Shown: one piece after another, positions 15,205 through 23,970 of the stretch
Layout: every line of letters starts with the position of its first letter
Position numbering within the stretch: position 1 is the stretch's first letter
NCBI GenBank assembly: GCA_016191845.1
Contig: JACPVF010000015.1
Coordinates: forward strand, 248,001-312,000
Length of the DNA stretch: 64,000 nt
Direction of reading: 5' to 3'
Source of the DNA: Chloroflexota bacterium
Lineage (GTDB): Bacteria > Chloroflexota > Anaerolineae > Anaerolineales > Villigracilaceae
Position numbers and translations under genes: made by a program
Notes under the pieces: model-generated
The model's input: only the letters and a program-made list of their open reading frames with translations
What the model was told of the DNA's origin: nothing
The model's database searches: none

Positions 15205-16464
15205 ATGAATCTCCCCGAAACTGAAATCTTGACCTCCCTTGTCGCGCCCATCTTCCGCATCGATGATGTCACCGCGGGCGACCCGCGCCAGTTCATCGTC
15301 CGTTATCGCGGACAGCTCCTCGTGGACGACTCCGCTCAAGCGTATGACCAACTGTCGGCGGCGCTGACGCCGTATGGCATCACGCCGCTCTTCCGCGTCG
15401 AGGACGGCCGCCACGTTATCCTGCTCATCCCGCGTCCTGCCGACCCCAAGCCTGCCAACGTCAATATCAACATCGTCTTATTCATCCTGACCGTCTTCAG
15501 CGTGATGCTGGCGGGCGCCCAGCCGGATGGCCCAATGCCGAACGACATCTGGGGGCAGATAGGCATGCTGGTCCGCAACATTTTCTCGGGCTGGCCCTTT
15601 GCGCTCAGCCTGCTGGGGATTTTGCTGGCGCATGAGTTTGGTCATTACCTGGTCAGCCGCTATCATAAGACGGCCGCCACTTTGCCGTACTTCATCCCAC
15701 TGCCGTTCAGTCCGCTGGGGACGATGGGCGCGGCCATCCTGATGCAGGGCACGCCCAGGAATAAGCGTGTGCTGTTCGACATCGGTGTGGCGGGACCGCT
15801 GGCGGGGCTGATCGTCGCCATCCCCGTTCTCTGGCTGGGATTGTCCCTCTCGCACACCGACATCATCCAGGATACGGTCTATCCCGCCCTCCAGCCGAAG
15901 GAGCAGGCCGCCTGCGCCGACCCTGTCTTCAACGCCGACGGCAGTTACACCTGCGTGGGGGATGGGTTCATTGAAGGCAATTCCCTGCTCTACCTCGGCA
16001 TGAAATATATGCGTTTCGGCAGCCTCCTGCCCGCGCCTGCCGATTACGGTGGTCAATCTCCGTTCCTGTACTGGTTGCGCTACTTCTTCACAGGCAGTCC
16101 CACGCCCTTCGGCGGCACGGATGTGATGATCGATCCCGTGGCCTTTGCGGGTTGGGCGGGACTGCTGGTTACCGCGCTCAACCTGCTGCCCGCGGGCACG
16201 CTTGACGGCGGTCACGTGGTCTTTGCCCTGTTCGGCAAGAAGGTGCGCTACGCCTTCCCTGTCATTCTGGTGCTGCTGGGGGTGCTCGGTTTCTTCTGGA
16301 TGGGCTGGTGGCTGTGGGCCGCCATCCTGCTCTGGCTGGGACGTGTCCAGGCCCAACTGCTCGACGAGATCACCCCGCTCGATACACCGCGCCGCGTCCT
16401 GGCTGTGGTGGTGCTCATCCTCTTCGTATTGGTCTTTACCCCCGTTCCCTTTGCGACCTTCTAA
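15205..16464 (+). CDS. Site-2 protease family intramembrane zinc metalloprotease
   Basis: A 419-residue membrane protease. HEFGH (residues 143-147) supplies two zinc ligands and the catalytic Glu. NLLPAGTLDGGH (326-337) holds the third ligand, Asp334. Residues 20-75 form a small soluble N-terminal domain, and a loop with CADPVFNADGSYTC lies between the motifs. The overall plan resembles the EGY/cyanobacterial branch. Start ATG 15205 has AAGGTG upstream. The longer frame to 15100 runs into tRNA-Sec and is rejected. The lipoprotein gene starts 4 nt after the stop. Substrate unknown. Confidence 0.9.
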   Translation: MNLPETEILTSLVAPIFRIDDVTAGDPRQFIVRYRGQLLVDDSAQAYDQLSAALTPYGITPLFRVEDGRHVILLIPRPADPKPANVNINIVLFILTVFSVMLAGAQPDGPMPNDIWGQIGMLVRNIFSGWPFALSLLGILLAHEFGHYLVSRYHKTAATLPYFIPLPFSPLGTMGAAILMQGTPRNKRVLFDIGVAGPLAGLIVAIPVLWLGLSLSHTDIIQDTVYPALQPKEQAACADPVFNADGSYTCVGDGFIEGNSLLYLGMKYMRFGSLLPAPADYGGQSPFLYWLRYFFTGSPTPFGGTDVMIDPVAFAGWAGLLVTALNLLPAGTLDGGHVVFALFGKKVRYAFPVILVLLGVLGFFWMGWWLWAAILLWLGRVQAQLLDEITPLDTPRRVLAVVVLILFVLVFTPVPFATF

Positions 16465-16468
16465 CTCA

Positions 16469-17836
16469 ATGAAGCTGACCCTGCGTCTATCCCTCCTGCT
16501 GGCTCTGTTGCTGACGGCCTGTTCATCTGCCACACCCGTCGCACCCACGTCGACCCCCAAACCCGTCAAGGCCGTCCCGACCCTTACCCCTACGCCCGCG
16601 GGCCTGCAGATTCCCGTTGACAGCCTGCGCGGGCTGACCGTGCGTGTGGCCCATCCCTGGTTTGGCTCCGATGCCAGCCTGTTCGAGTCACAGGTGGACG
16701 AGTTTAACCGCACCAACCCGTGGGGCATCCAGGTGGTGGCGGTGGGCAACATGAATTACAGTGAGCTGTTCGAGAATGTCAGTGCCGCGCTGCCCACCTC
16801 CGAAAGCCCCAGCCTGGCCATCGCTCTCCCCGAACATGCCCGCCTTTGGGATTCCGACGGCTTTGTGGCCGACCTGACTTCCTATCTCGCCGATCCAAAC
16901 TACGGCTGGAGCGAGTCCGAGGTGGCGGATTTCCCGTCCGTGTTTTGGGCGCAGGATGCGGAGGGCGACCGCCGCCTGGCGCTGCCCTATCAGCGTTCGG
17001 CCCGCTTCCTGCTCTGGAACCAGACCTGGGCGGCCGAATTGGGCTTCGACTCCCCCCCGTCCACCCCCGATGACTTCCGACAGCAGGCCTGCCGCGCCCG
17101 CCAATCCCTCACCGCCGACGCCATCCCCGAGAACGACTCCCTCGGCGGCTGGCTGGTCGACACCGATGCGATGACCGCCCTTGCGTGGATGCAAGCCTTC
17201 GGCGGCGGCGTGCTGGAAGGGAACGACTATCGCTTCATGACACCCGCCAACGTCAGCGCCTTTACCTTTGTGCGCAAACTCCAGGAGGATGGCTGCGCCT
17301 GGATGCCCGCCGCCGACACGGATCCTCTGACCGCCTTTGCCGCGCGCAACGCCCTGTTCATCACCGCGGACCTGGCGCAGTTCTCCGCTGTCACGCGTGC
17401 TTTCGGCACAGCGGGCAACACGGATACCTGGCGCGCGTTGGCCTTTCCGGGTGAAAAGCCCGCGTTGCCCATCTACGGCTCCTCGCTGGTCATGTTCAAG
17501 TCCACGCCGGAGAATCAACTGGCAACCTGGCTCTTCATGGACTGGCTGCTCTCACCTGAGAACGACGCCCGCTCCACGCAGACGACGGGCCTCTTCCCGC
17601 TGCGCACTTCGAGCATGAGCTGGTTGACCGATTACCAGGCCAGTCATCCGCAGTGGGCCCAGGCCGTGGAGTTGATCCCCGCTGGTGGACTCCAGCCGCA
17701 GCTGGGTTCGTGGCGGCTGGTGCGCATCATGCTTGGCGACGGTTTTGCGCAAATGTTTCGCATTGGCCTGCCCAGCGACGAGGTGGCCAAATTCCTCGTG
17801 CAGATGGAATCCACTTCACGCGATTTGAGCAAATGA
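16469..17836 (+). CDS. Extracellular solute-binding lipoprotein (family 1)
   Basis: A 455-residue lipoprotein. The signal MKLTLRLSLLLALLLTACSS has lipobox LTAC and is followed by a Pro/Thr-rich linker. The mature part has the family 1 plan, with FESQVDEFNRTNPWGIQVVA, TSESPSLAIALPEHARLWD and a late STQTTGLFPLRTS. No permease or ATPase is adjacent. It is sandwiched between the site-2 protease and a YibE/F protein, so it may be an orphan receptor or a partner of remote permeases. Confidence 0.85.
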   Translation: MKLTLRLSLLLALLLTACSSATPVAPTSTPKPVKAVPTLTPTPAGLQIPVDSLRGLTVRVAHPWFGSDASLFESQVDEFNRTNPWGIQVVAVGNMNYSELFENVSAALPTSESPSLAIALPEHARLWDSDGFVADLTSYLADPNYGWSESEVADFPSVFWAQDAEGDRRLALPYQRSARFLLWNQTWAAELGFDSPPSTPDDFRQQACRARQSLTADAIPENDSLGGWLVDTDAMTALAWMQAFGGGVLEGNDYRFMTPANVSAFTFVRKLQEDGCAWMPAADTDPLTAFAARNALFITADLAQFSAVTRAFGTAGNTDTWRALAFPGEKPALPIYGSSLVMFKSTPENQLATWLFMDWLLSPENDARSTQTTGLFPLRTSSMSWLTDYQASHPQWAQAVELIPAGGLQPQLGSWRLVRIMLGDGFAQMFRIGLPSDEVAKFLVQMESTSRDLSK

Positions 17837-17843
17837 GGTTTTC

Positions 17844-19037
17844 TTGAAAAAATCTGCTCTTTGGTTCTTGGTGGCCATGCTGACGATTGCGATCGGCGTG
17901 GCGGTGTATCCCTATTTTAAAAATGTCAAACTGCCAGAATCGACCTTTTCCGCTTACGGCTCGGAAACCGTCCGTGCGCGCGTGACGCAGATCCTAGAAG
18001 AAGGCACAATCGACATCGGCACTGGGCAATCCCAGCCATACCAAGTGGCGCGGGTGGAGATTCTGGAAGGGGAGTATCAGGGCATCCCGATGGAAATCGA
18101 CTATGGCAAGCGCCAGGTCCGCACCGACACCTACCGCCTCGCCGTGGGGGACCGTGTGCTGATCACCATCAGCAAGACGCCCGATAACGTCGTCAACGCC
18201 TACTTCGTGGACTATGAACGGTCCACGCCCTTGATCTGGCTGGCGGTCCTCTTTGCCGTTGCCATCCTGGTTATCAGCGGCTGGAAGGGATTGCGCTCCC
18301 TGTTGAGCATGGTCTTCAGCCTGCTGGTCATTATCGGCTACATCATCCCGCATATCCTGGCAGGCGAGGATCCGCTGACGGTCAGCATCATCGGCTCGGC
18401 CATTCTGTTGGGCGTGACCCTGTACCTGACCTACGGCTGGAACTTGAAGTCACACGCGGCCGTGTTCTCGATGGTGGTCGTGCTGCTGCTGACGGGCGGA
18501 TTGTCCTTCCTGTTCGTGGTGATCACCCGCCTGAGCGGCATGGGCGACGAGAATGCCATGTTCCTGGTGCAGAGCATGCAGAATCCGCTCAACATGCGCG
18601 GTCTGCTACTCGGCGGCATGATCATCGGCGCGTTGGGCGTGCTCGACGACCTGGTCACCACCCAGGCGGCAGCGGTCTTCGAGTTGCATCACGCCAACCC
18701 GAATTTTGGATTCCTTGGGTTGTACCGCTCGGCCATGCGCATCGGGCAGGATCATGTGGCAGCCACGGTCAACACGCTGGTGTTGGCCTATGCAGGCGCG
18801 TCCCTGCCAATGCTGTTGATGTTCTCGATGGCGCGTGGAAATTACGCCTACCTGGTCAACTTTGCCGTGGTAGCCGAGGAAGTCGTCCGCACGCTGGTGG
18901 GCTCGCTGGGGCTGATCGCGGCGGTGCCGCTCACCACGGCAGTCGCCATCGGATTCGCCCTCTACGCCGATCGGTTTGGGGCGTTGAGGCAGGTTCTCGG
19001 TCCAGAAGGAGCGGAGGGTGGTCACCACCACCATTAG
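17844..19037 (+). CDS. YibE/F-family membrane protein
   Basis: A 397-residue integral membrane protein. After an N-terminal signal-like helix comes a soluble beta-rich part (residues 35-125), then about eight membrane segments. GGMIIGALGVLDDLVTTQAA near residues 252-271 and AMRIGQDHVAATVNTLVLAY are hallmark YibE/F motifs. It starts at TTG, 7 nt after the previous stop. It ends in GGHHHH, a natural His tail that might bind metal. The biochemical role of the family is not established. Confidence 0.85.
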   Translation: MKKSALWFLVAMLTIAIGVAVYPYFKNVKLPESTFSAYGSETVRARVTQILEEGTIDIGTGQSQPYQVARVEILEGEYQGIPMEIDYGKRQVRTDTYRLAVGDRVLITISKTPDNVVNAYFVDYERSTPLIWLAVLFAVAILVISGWKGLRSLLSMVFSLLVIIGYIIPHILAGEDPLTVSIIGSAILLGVTLYLTYGWNLKSHAAVFSMVVVLLLTGGLSFLFVVITRLSGMGDENAMFLVQSMQNPLNMRGLLLGGMIIGALGVLDDLVTTQAAAVFELHHANPNFGFLGLYRSAMRIGQDHVAATVNTLVLAYAGASLPMLLMFSMARGNYAYLVNFAVVAEEVVRTLVGSLGLIAAVPLTTAVAIGFALYADRFGALRQVLGPEGAEGGHHHH

Positions 19038-19098
19038 TTTGTCGTCCTGTCAGGATGTCGTATAGTCAAACAGGATATTAAATTCACCGTTATGCTTT

Positions 19099-19155
19099 AC
19101 CGCCGAGTCGGAGGAGCAGAGAATTCAACCCTCTGTGCCTTTCTGCCTCGGCGGT
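19099..19155. repeat. Intergenic palindromic element (ACCGCCGAG...CTCGGCGGT)
   Basis: A 57-nt element with perfect 9-nt outer arms and an inner complementary pair, GCAGAG/CTCTGTGC, around an AT-rich centre. The same plan, with different bases, is seen at 46277-46345. It sits in the 269-nt gap before the sigma-factor gene. The rest of that gap holds only a short GCCAG-AAAAA-CTGGC hairpin and the sigma promoter. Confidence 0.65.
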
Positions 19156-19252
19156 TTGAGTCTCAAGACAAAACTTTGCATTTCGAGCGCCTTTGGGGTA
19201 CATTAATCTTGTCTGTTGCCAGAAAAACTGGCGAAATTCCCCTTTCAACCCT

Positions 19253-19278
19253 GCAACCATCCCTGATTCCCTGCGTAT
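19253..19278 (+). promoter_or_regulatory. Possible autoregulated ECF-type promoter
   Basis: GCAACC near 19253 and CGTAT at 19274 give AAC-N16-CGT, the spacing typical of promoters read by ECF sigma factors. It lies 28 nt before the sigma gene. No good TTGACA/TATAAT pair is present instead. Confidence 0.4.
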
Positions 19279-19306
19279 AGTTTGATAGAAAGTACAAGGA
19301 GCGCGC

Positions 19307-19909
19307 GTGAACGACGAAATGTCCTGGGTGCTCCAGGCGCAGCAAGGCAGCGATGAAGCCTTTACTTATATAGTCGAAACGTATCAGACGCCCGTCTACA
19401 ACCTGTGCTATCGCATGTTGGGCGAGTCTGAAGCCGCGGAAGACGCCGCGCAGGAGACCTTCCTGCGTGTCTATCAACACATCCAGCGCTACGACCAGAA
19501 ACGGCCGTTTGCCACCTGGTTGTTATCCATCGCTGCGCATTACTGCATCGACCGTTTACGCCGCCGTAAGCTGGCGATCTTTTCCATTGACGAAGCCGAC
19601 GAGGGCGAGGCGGGCTATGAACTGCCCGACCCCGCTGCCGTCACCCCCGAATCCGCCTCCCTCCGCAAGGAGGAGCGCGAGCAGATCCAGGGTCTGCTTC
19701 ACCACCTCGATGCCACCGACCGGGCCGCCATCGTCATGCGCTACTGGCATGAACTTTCGGAGGCCGAGATCGCCGAAGCGCTCCATCTTACTGTCAGCGC
19801 GGTCAAGAGCCGTCTGCACCGCGCCCGCCGCGAATTGGCGGGCCTGTGGCAGGGACAGGCTCCCAAGACCCGCTCGCAAAGGAGACCCCATGAATCACCA
19901 GCCTTTTGA
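19307..19909 (+). CDS. ECF-family RNA polymerase sigma factor (sigma-E type)
   Basis: 200 residues. Region 2 is QGSDEAFTYIVETYQTPVYN through EAAEDAAQETFLRVYQHI and FATWLLSIAAHYCIDRLRR. Region 4 is VMRYWHELSEAEIAEALHLT plus SAVKSRLHRARREL. The GTG start has AAGGAG 5 nt upstream. It overlaps the anti-sigma gene by 20 nt, the usual coupling of the pair. It is likely released by envelope stress, given the membrane anti-sigma and surface protein downstream. Confidence 0.95.
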   Translation: MNDEMSWVLQAQQGSDEAFTYIVETYQTPVYNLCYRMLGESEAAEDAAQETFLRVYQHIQRYDQKRPFATWLLSIAAHYCIDRLRRRKLAIFSIDEADEGEAGYELPDPAAVTPESASLRKEEREQIQGLLHHLDATDRAAIVMRYWHELSEAEIAEALHLTVSAVKSRLHRARRELAGLWQGQAPKTRSQRRPHESPAF

Positions 19910-20414
19910 ATCCTGGCTGCTGGATGACCTTCCCCTGGCGCCCGAGCAGCGCCGCGAACTGGATTCGCACCTGCGAACCTGTCCGCGCTGCACGGCCCTG
20001 GCTGAGACGGGCCTGGCCCTGCGCGCTCCGCGCATGGTGACGCCTGCCTCAGGTTTCACACAACGCTTCCAGGCACGCCTGGAAGCCCGTCGGCTGGCCG
20101 AACGCCGCCAGCGATTTTGGGGATTGATCCTCTTCTCCGTAACGGGGGTGGGGATCCTCACCTGGCTGGCTTCCCCCTTGTTGGGCAGGCTGGCTGATTC
20201 ACCCGCCGAGTGGATCAATCTCGTGCTGGGTTATCTCATGTTTCTAATTTCCTCCGTCCAAGTGCTGACGGAAGTGGGCTCAGTCCTGTTGCGGGTTGTG
20301 CCTGGTTTTGTACCACCCATCATGTGGATGGCCCTGGCCTCGGTGCTGGGTGGCATGAGTCTGTTGTGGACGGTTTCAATCTGGCGGTTTACCCGCGTCC
20401 CGCGAGGAGTGTAA
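19890..20414 (+). CDS. Membrane anti-sigma factor with zinc-finger (HC2) domain
   Basis: 174 residues. The N-terminal ELDSHLRTCPRCTAL contains H-x3-C-x2-C, the zinc-binding anti-sigma motif. Three hydrophobic segments follow (about residues 72-95, 110-132 and 143-165). Most such proteins have one, so this has a larger membrane part. It starts at ATG 19890 with GGAG 6 nt upstream and overlaps the sigma gene. It should hold the sigma factor at the membrane. Confidence 0.88.
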   Translation: MNHQPFESWLLDDLPLAPEQRRELDSHLRTCPRCTALAETGLALRAPRMVTPASGFTQRFQARLEARRLAERRQRFWGLILFSVTGVGILTWLASPLLGRLADSPAEWINLVLGYLMFLISSVQVLTEVGSVLLRVVPGFVPPIMWMALASVLGGMSLLWTVSIWRFTRVPRGV

Positions 20415-20416
20415 CT

Positions 20417-21505
20417 ATGAAAATGATTTCCAAAATTCTCACCAGCCTGCTTCTGCTGGCGCTGATGTTGGCGCCTGCCATGTCCGCTTCGGCGCAAGGC
20501 CTGGGCGACTCACTGTCCGAAGGTAAGGTCGTCTTTGGCGATAATTTCGTCCTGTCCAAGGGGCAGACCCTGGGCGGCGACCTGGTGGTCTTCGGCGGTA
20601 ATGTCACCATCGAAGAAGGTGCGACTGTCAAAGGCAGCCTGGCCCTCTTTGGCGGCAACGCCTCAGTGGCGAAGGGTGCAGAGATCAACGGCGACGTGGC
20701 CCTGTTCGGTGGCAACCTCAAAATGGACGGGACCGTCAACGGTAACCTGGCCATGATGGGCGGCGATGTCTCCCTGGGCGAAACTGCCTTGGTGGATGGC
20801 GACGTCAGCACCGTAGGCGGCCAGATCAGTCAGGCCGAAGGGTCCAAGGTGACGGGTGATATCGTCAACGATGTTGAGACGCCCACCATCAACATCCCTG
20901 CCGTGCCGTTTGGTCCGTCTGCACCCACGGCTCCCCAGCCGAACATCAAGGTCAACTTTAATCCCGTGTGGGATTTCCTCAACTCGATCGGCAGCGCCTT
21001 CGGCATGGCCATCATTCTGGCGGGACTCGCGATGCTGGCTTCCCTGTTCCTCCAGCCGCAGATGGAACGCGTCAGCGGTGCGATCATCACCCAGCCGCTG
21101 GTGGCAGGTGGCTTCGGCCTGTTGACCGTGGTCCTGGCTCCGTTATCCCTGCTGGTCCTGGCCGTGACGTTGATCCTGTCCCCGGTGGCTTTCCTCGGTG
21201 TGGTGGTGCTGGCCCTGGCTTGGCTGTTCGGCATCATCGCCCTCGGGCACGAAGTGGGCGACCGCCTGGCCCAGTCCTTCCACCTGACGTGGAGCACGCC
21301 TCTCGTAGCGGGCCTGGGGACCTTCGCCTTGGTACTGGCCACCAATCTCGTCGGCCTGATCCCCTGCCTGGGCTGGCTGGCTCCCTTCCTGATCGGCCTC
21401 GTGGGTCTGGGCGGCGTGGCGCTGACGGTCCTCAACTCGCGCCGACCCGCTCCCGTACCTGTGACCGTTTCCACTACGGATGAGCCTCTGCCCCCTGCGA
21501 GTTAG
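20417..21505 (+). CDS. Exported polymer-forming (bactofilin-like) repeat protein with membrane domain
   Basis: 362 residues. A signal peptide ends at SASAQG. Residues 30-150 form a beta-helix of short repeats such as GGDLVVFGGNVTIEEGATVKG and VNGNLAMMGGDVSLGE, the polymer-forming cytoskeletal pattern, here on the outside. After a Pro-rich linker come four or five membrane helices. It begins 2 nt after the anti-sigma stop, so it is the third gene of the sigma operon and could be its sensor, target or effector. Classical bactofilins are cytoplasmic, so this export is unusual. Confidence 0.8.
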   Translation: MKMISKILTSLLLLALMLAPAMSASAQGLGDSLSEGKVVFGDNFVLSKGQTLGGDLVVFGGNVTIEEGATVKGSLALFGGNASVAKGAEINGDVALFGGNLKMDGTVNGNLAMMGGDVSLGETALVDGDVSTVGGQISQAEGSKVTGDIVNDVETPTINIPAVPFGPSAPTAPQPNIKVNFNPVWDFLNSIGSAFGMAIILAGLAMLASLFLQPQMERVSGAIITQPLVAGGFGLLTVVLAPLSLLVLAVTLILSPVAFLGVVVLALAWLFGIIALGHEVGDRLAQSFHLTWSTPLVAGLGTFALVLATNLVGLIPCLGWLAPFLIGLVGLGGVALTVLNSRRPAPVPVTVSTTDEPLPPAS

Positions 21506-21522
21506 TTTCCCCCTTATCGGTT

Positions 21523-21559
21523 ACAGTCCGCAAGGATTTCCTTGCGGACTGTTATTTTT
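21523..21559 (+). terminator. Terminator of the ECF sigma operon
   Basis: ACAGTCCGCAAGG and CCTTGCGGACTGT form a perfect 13-bp stem around a 4-nt loop, followed by TATTTTTG. Confidence 0.9.
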
Positions 21560-21596
21560 GTACGGTATTTTCCTGATTTTTTACCTGTTGAACTTG

Positions 21597-21624
21597 TTGA
21601 CACAAATGACCTTTGGGGTATAAT
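21597..21624 (+). promoter_or_regulatory. Promoter of tRNA-Lys
   Basis: Consensus TTGACA (21597-21602) and TATAAT (21619-21624) with a 16-nt spacer. Both hexamers are perfect. The tRNA starts 15 nt downstream. Confidence 0.85.
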
Positions 21625-21639
21625 ACTGCCCGCACGTTT

Positions 21640-21711
21640 GGCCGACTAGCTCAATGGCAGAGCAACTGACTCTTAATCAGTGGGTTCAGGGTTCAAGTCC
21701 CTGGTCGGTCA
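21640..21711 (+). tRNA. tRNA-Lys (anticodon CTT)
   Basis: The acceptor GGCCGAC pairs with GTCGGTC (one G-U), with discriminator A. The anticodon loop CTCTTAA carries CTT. The T arm is CAGGGTTCAAGTCCCTG. CCA is not encoded. A GC-rich hairpin follows after 5 nt. Confidence 0.95.
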
Positions 21712-21716
21712 CAAGG

Positions 21717-21743
21717 ACAGCCTTCGCGGACCGCGGAGGCTGT
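21717..21743 (+). terminator. GC-rich hairpin after tRNA-Lys
   Basis: ACAGCCTTCGCGG and CCGCGGAGGCTGT are complementary around a single base, followed only by a short TTT. It is a probable terminator or processing signal for the tRNA transcript. Confidence 0.6.
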
Positions 21744-21804
21744 TTCCATGTAAAAGCCCGGTTGATAAGGATATAATTGGCCCGTCCAAGAGGCAACCAA
21801 AGTT

Positions 21805-22641
21805 ATGACAAATTCCCTGGCTCGAAGTTCGGAAATCTATGACAGCTCGCGGCGCGGCAACTCAGCGCTCGAAGAATTGCGCGGTGTTTTTCAATATCGC
21901 GACCTGATCTTCCAATTGATACGACGTGACATTGTGGCGCGTTACAAGCGCTCCGTGCTCGGCGTGGCGTGGACCATGCTCCAGCCATTGGGTATGATGG
22001 TGGTGATGACACTGGTCTTTTCGCGGCTTTTCCATCAAATTCAAGGATATCCCGCTTACGTGCTGAGTGGCTTAATCACGTGGACTTTCTTTTCACAAAC
22101 CACCACGGCGGCCATTCACCAGATGGTGTGGGGCGGGGCGTTGCTCAACCGCATTTATCTGCCGCGTACCTCCTTTTCCATTTCAGCTATTGGTACGGGG
22201 TTGGTCAACTTGGCTATCTCCATCATCCCATTAGTGGCGATTGTACTGGTGTTGCGCCTACCGTTGACGGTCAACATTCTCTTCATCCCCATTGCGATGC
22301 TGTTGCTGGCTTCCTTTGCTCTGGGGGTGGGACTTCTGCTCTCCACATTGGCAGTTAACTTCCCGGATGTGAGTGAGATGTATCAGATCATTTTGATGGC
22401 CTGGATGTACTTCACACCTGTCATCTACCCTGAAACAATGATTCCCCCTGAATACCAGCGTTGGATGTTTACCTTAAACCCGATGTATCATCTGGTGAAA
22501 CTGTTCCGCGCACCGATTTACGAGGGGAGATTGCCCGATCCACAGTCTTTGCTGATGGGAACTGTTATTTCCTTGGTTACCTTGGTAGCAGGCTGGATCG
22601 TTTTCTCCCGCGCAGCCGATCGCTTTGCGTATAAGGCATAG
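21805..22641 (+). CDS. wzm: Polysaccharide ABC exporter, permease subunit (Wzm/TagG)
   Basis: 278 residues, six hydrophobic segments, ABC-2 fold. QYRDLIFQLIRRDIVARYKRS, then VLGVAWTMLQPLGMMVVMTL, is the conserved N-terminal interfacial segment of O-antigen and teichoic-acid exporters. AMLLLASFALGVGLLLSTLA and YFTPVIYPETMIPPEYQ also match. TATAAT at 21772-21777 may be its -10. It pairs with the ATPase gene 9 nt downstream and heads the rhamnose cluster, so the cargo is probably a rhamnose-containing lipid-linked glycan. Confidence 0.93.
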   Translation: MTNSLARSSEIYDSSRRGNSALEELRGVFQYRDLIFQLIRRDIVARYKRSVLGVAWTMLQPLGMMVVMTLVFSRLFHQIQGYPAYVLSGLITWTFFSQTTTAAIHQMVWGGALLNRIYLPRTSFSISAIGTGLVNLAISIIPLVAIVLVLRLPLTVNILFIPIAMLLLASFALGVGLLLSTLAVNFPDVSEMYQIILMAWMYFTPVIYPETMIPPEYQRWMFTLNPMYHLVKLFRAPIYEGRLPDPQSLLMGTVISLVTLVAGWIVFSRAADRFAYKA

Positions 22642-22650
22642 GGTGAGGAT

Positions 22651-23397
22651 ATGGAATCAGTTTCGAATCGCGTTGTCGCCCTCGAAAACGTGACCGTGCG
22701 TTACCGTGCACCCGAAGTGCGTATTCGTACCTTTAAGGAATACGTAATCCGCATTCTCAAGCGCGATCTACGCTTCAAGGAATTTACCGCTTTAAGCGGG
22801 ATCAACATCGAGGTCCAACAGGGCGAGACGATCGGCATCATTGGCCGCAACGGTGCAGGCAAGAGCACCCTGTTGAAGGTGGTTTCGCGGGTATTGGTTC
22901 CCACCGAAGGCCGTGTCTGGATTCGTGGCAGGGTCTCGCCTTTGCTCGAACTGGGCGCAGGTTTCCATCCCGAGTTGACGGGACGCGAGAATGTGTCGCT
23001 CAATGCCACTCTGCTGGGACATTCCATGCGCGACGTACAGGAACGCATGGATGAAATCATCGACTTTGCTGAGATTGGCTCCTTCATCGAAGCGCCGCTG
23101 CGGACGTATTCCAGTGGCATGGTGGCGCGCCTTGGCTTTGCTGTTGCAACTGCCTGGGAACCTGAGATCCTGATCCTCGATGAGGTTCTTTCTGTCGGGG
23201 ACGAGGCCTTCCGACGTAAATGTCAGACGCGTATGGAGAATTTCCGTTCGGGTGGGACGACCACCTTCCTGGTCAGCCATACCATGGAAACGGTTCGGAC
23301 CATGTGTTCGCGCGCAATATGGCTCGATCATGGCCGTGTCATGGCAGTGGGAGAGCCGCAGGAAGTCATCCAGGCCTATCGCAAGGCGGAGGGCTAG
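22651..23397 (+). CDS. wzt: Polysaccharide ABC exporter, ATPase subunit (Wzt/TagH)
   Basis: 248 residues. Walker A is GIIGRNGAGKSTLLK and the signature is YSSGMVARLGFAVA. Walker B is ILILDEVLSVGDEAFRRKC. The H-loop lies in FLVSHTMETVR. It ends soon after the nucleotide-binding domain, so it lacks the C-terminal carbohydrate-binding domain of Wzt proteins that recognise a capped O-antigen. Export then probably does not depend on a terminal cap. The next gene starts at the base after its stop. Confidence 0.93.
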   Translation: MESVSNRVVALENVTVRYRAPEVRIRTFKEYVIRILKRDLRFKEFTALSGINIEVQQGETIGIIGRNGAGKSTLLKVVSRVLVPTEGRVWIRGRVSPLLELGAGFHPELTGRENVSLNATLLGHSMRDVQERMDEIIDFAEIGSFIEAPLRTYSSGMVARLGFAVATAWEPEILILDEVLSVGDEAFRRKCQTRMENFRSGGTTTFLVSHTMETVRTMCSRAIWLDHGRVMAVGEPQEVIQAYRKAEG

Positions 23398-23946
23398 ATG
23401 CAATTCGTCCCATTAGAGATTCAGGATGTGGTCCTGATTATCCCCAAGGTTTTCGAGGATGAACGAGGATTCTTCCTTGAGAGTTTCCGCGAAGACCGTT
23501 TTTTCGAGGCGGGTATCACAGCCAAGTTTGTGCAGGATAATCACTCGGCCTCGTCGCGCGGCGTCCTGCGCGGACTGCATTATCAAATCCAGCAGGCGCA
23601 GGGAAAGTTGCTACGCTGCGTGGCAGGTGAGATTTTCGACGTAGCCGTTGATCTGCGCCGCAGTTCACCGACCTTTGGACGTTGGGTTTCGGCGGTCCTT
23701 TCTGCGGAGAACAAACAGATGCTGTGGGTTCCGCCTGGATTTGCGCATGGGTTTTATGTGATGAGCGAGCGGGCTGAATTGCTCTATAAGGCCAGTGATT
23801 ATTACGCTCCGCAATATGAGCGCAGTTTATTGTGGAATGACCCCGCCTTGGGTATTTCCTGGCCGTTGGTGGATGGGCAGTCGCCCATCCTCTCGAAAAA
23901 GGATGCAGAAGGTACGCCGCTTTCACAGGCTGAGACGTACGCGTAG
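23398..23946 (+). CDS. rfbC: dTDP-4-dehydrorhamnose 3,5-epimerase
   Basis: Third step of dTDP-L-rhamnose synthesis, 182 residues, cupin fold. DERGFFLESFRED and SSRGVLRGLHYQ (with the catalytic His) are diagnostic, as is the substrate loop WVPPGFAHGFYVMSE. It directly abuts wzt. The cluster order is C, B, A, D. Confidence 0.95.
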   Translation: MQFVPLEIQDVVLIIPKVFEDERGFFLESFREDRFFEAGITAKFVQDNHSASSRGVLRGLHYQIQQAQGKLLRCVAGEIFDVAVDLRRSSPTFGRWVSAVLSAENKQMLWVPPGFAHGFYVMSERAELLYKASDYYAPQYERSLLWNDPALGISWPLVDGQSPILSKKDAEGTPLSQAETYA

Positions 23947-23970
23947 ATAAACATAAAACGAGGAGAGAAA

